In this document: positions 63,941-64,000 of the stretch, in pieces | Layout: each line of letters opens with the position of its first letter | How positions within the stretch are numbered: the stretch's first letter is position 1 | From: Pseudobacteriovorax antillogorgiicola | GTDB lineage: Bacteria; Bdellovibrionota_B; Oligoflexia; Oligoflexales; CAIYRB01 | Assembly (NCBI GenBank): GCA_945862295.1 | Contig: CAMAXT010000002.1 | Span: 1-64,000, forward strand | Direction of reading: 5' to 3' | DNA length: 64,000 nt | Position numbers and translations under genes: made by a program | The notes under the pieces: model-generated | The model's input: only the letters and a program-made list of their open reading frames with translations | Told to the model about the DNA's origin: nothing | Database searches by the model: none

Positions 63941-64000
63941 ATGCCGAAATCTCGCTGGCATATAACCTGTACCCTGCTGATTGCTTTTACCGCAGAGGGT
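63941..64000 (+). CDS. start of a probable secreted protein, cut by window edge
   Basis: An ATG with GAGGGG 5 nt upstream begins MPKSRWHITCTLLIAFTAEG, basic then hydrophobic, as in a signal peptide. Only 20 codons are in view, so nothing further can be said. Confidence 0.5.
   Translation, partial: MPKSRWHITCTLLIAFTAEG

Noticed and set aside
1..64000. CRISPR arrays, tRNA/rRNA genes, prophage or complete insertion sequences
   Set aside because: No regularly spaced repeats, cloverleaf-like sequences, rRNA motifs, transposase or phage genes were recognised on reading both strands; a covariance-model scan was not possible.

Overview
The window reads as chromosomal DNA of a Gram-negative bacterium with roughly 45% G+C. 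It encodes many lipoproteins with clear lipoboxes, two outer-membrane beta-barrel proteins, and ordinary housekeeping genes. The delta-proteobacterium-like flavour (Cys/Thr-type DksA-like protein, outer-membrane beta-barrel family, many orphan lipoproteins) suggests Bdellovibrionota/Oligoflexia or a neighbouring lineage. That placement is an inference and was not tested against a tree. No rRNA, tRNA, CRISPR array, prophage or complete insertion sequence was seen.

Layout. 1-9.1 kb: a GH13 glycosidase, an alpha/beta hydrolase, a large polytopic membrane protein, two lipoproteins, and an M1 aminopeptidase gene interrupted by one in-frame stop. 9.4-12.9 kb: the ribosome-assembly and translation cluster rplU-rpmA / obgE-nadD-rsfS-rlmH. 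12.9-16.5 kb: two small secreted proteins, a BtpA-family protein, a ComF-like phosphoribosyltransferase and a scarred block. 16.8-23.2 kb: mutS, a DksA-like protein with a histone-H1-like tail, a lipoprotein, an FtsB/DivIC-like protein and an outer-membrane protein. 23.3-28.3 kb: the minus-strand operon glmU-glmS-pcrA, supplying UDP-GlcNAc precursors and DNA repair. 28.6-36.1 kb: HEAT-repeat, VOC and membrane-anchored proteins, a broken DUF3419/BtaA-like gene, a lipase fragment and a large lipoprotein with a probable permuted papain-like fold. 36.3-42.0 kb: alr-hslO, then a GntR regulator with a truncated ABC ATPase, a YdcF-like protein and a secreted protein. 42.2-47.3 kb: the classical rpmH-rnpA-yidD-yidC-jag-mnmE cluster, which here lacks dnaA. 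47.3-48.3 kb: a long hairpin and a MazF-type toxin-antitoxin pair. 48.3-57.8 kb: a GYF-domain membrane protein, a divergent aldehyde-dehydrogenase homologue, a phosphohexomutase, a metallophosphoesterase scar, a PNPOx-like protein, an outer-membrane barrel, a DUF4360 protein and ssb. 57.9-64 kb: a beta-propeller-like lipoprotein, smc, a STAS/zinc-ribbon protein and the first codons of a secreted protein.

The strongest theme outside the housekeeping genes is decay. At least seven loci are nonsense-mutated, truncated, start-less or fused remnants: M1 peptidase, DUF3419, lipase, ABC ATPase, DAG kinase/metallophosphoesterase, a paralogue tail upstream of alr, and a four-helix-bundle fragment. No convincing new multi-gene system was found. 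The most unusual intact genes are the H1-tailed DksA-like protein, the aldehyde-dehydrogenase homologue that keeps only the catalytic Cys, and a GlmU without an acetyltransferase half.
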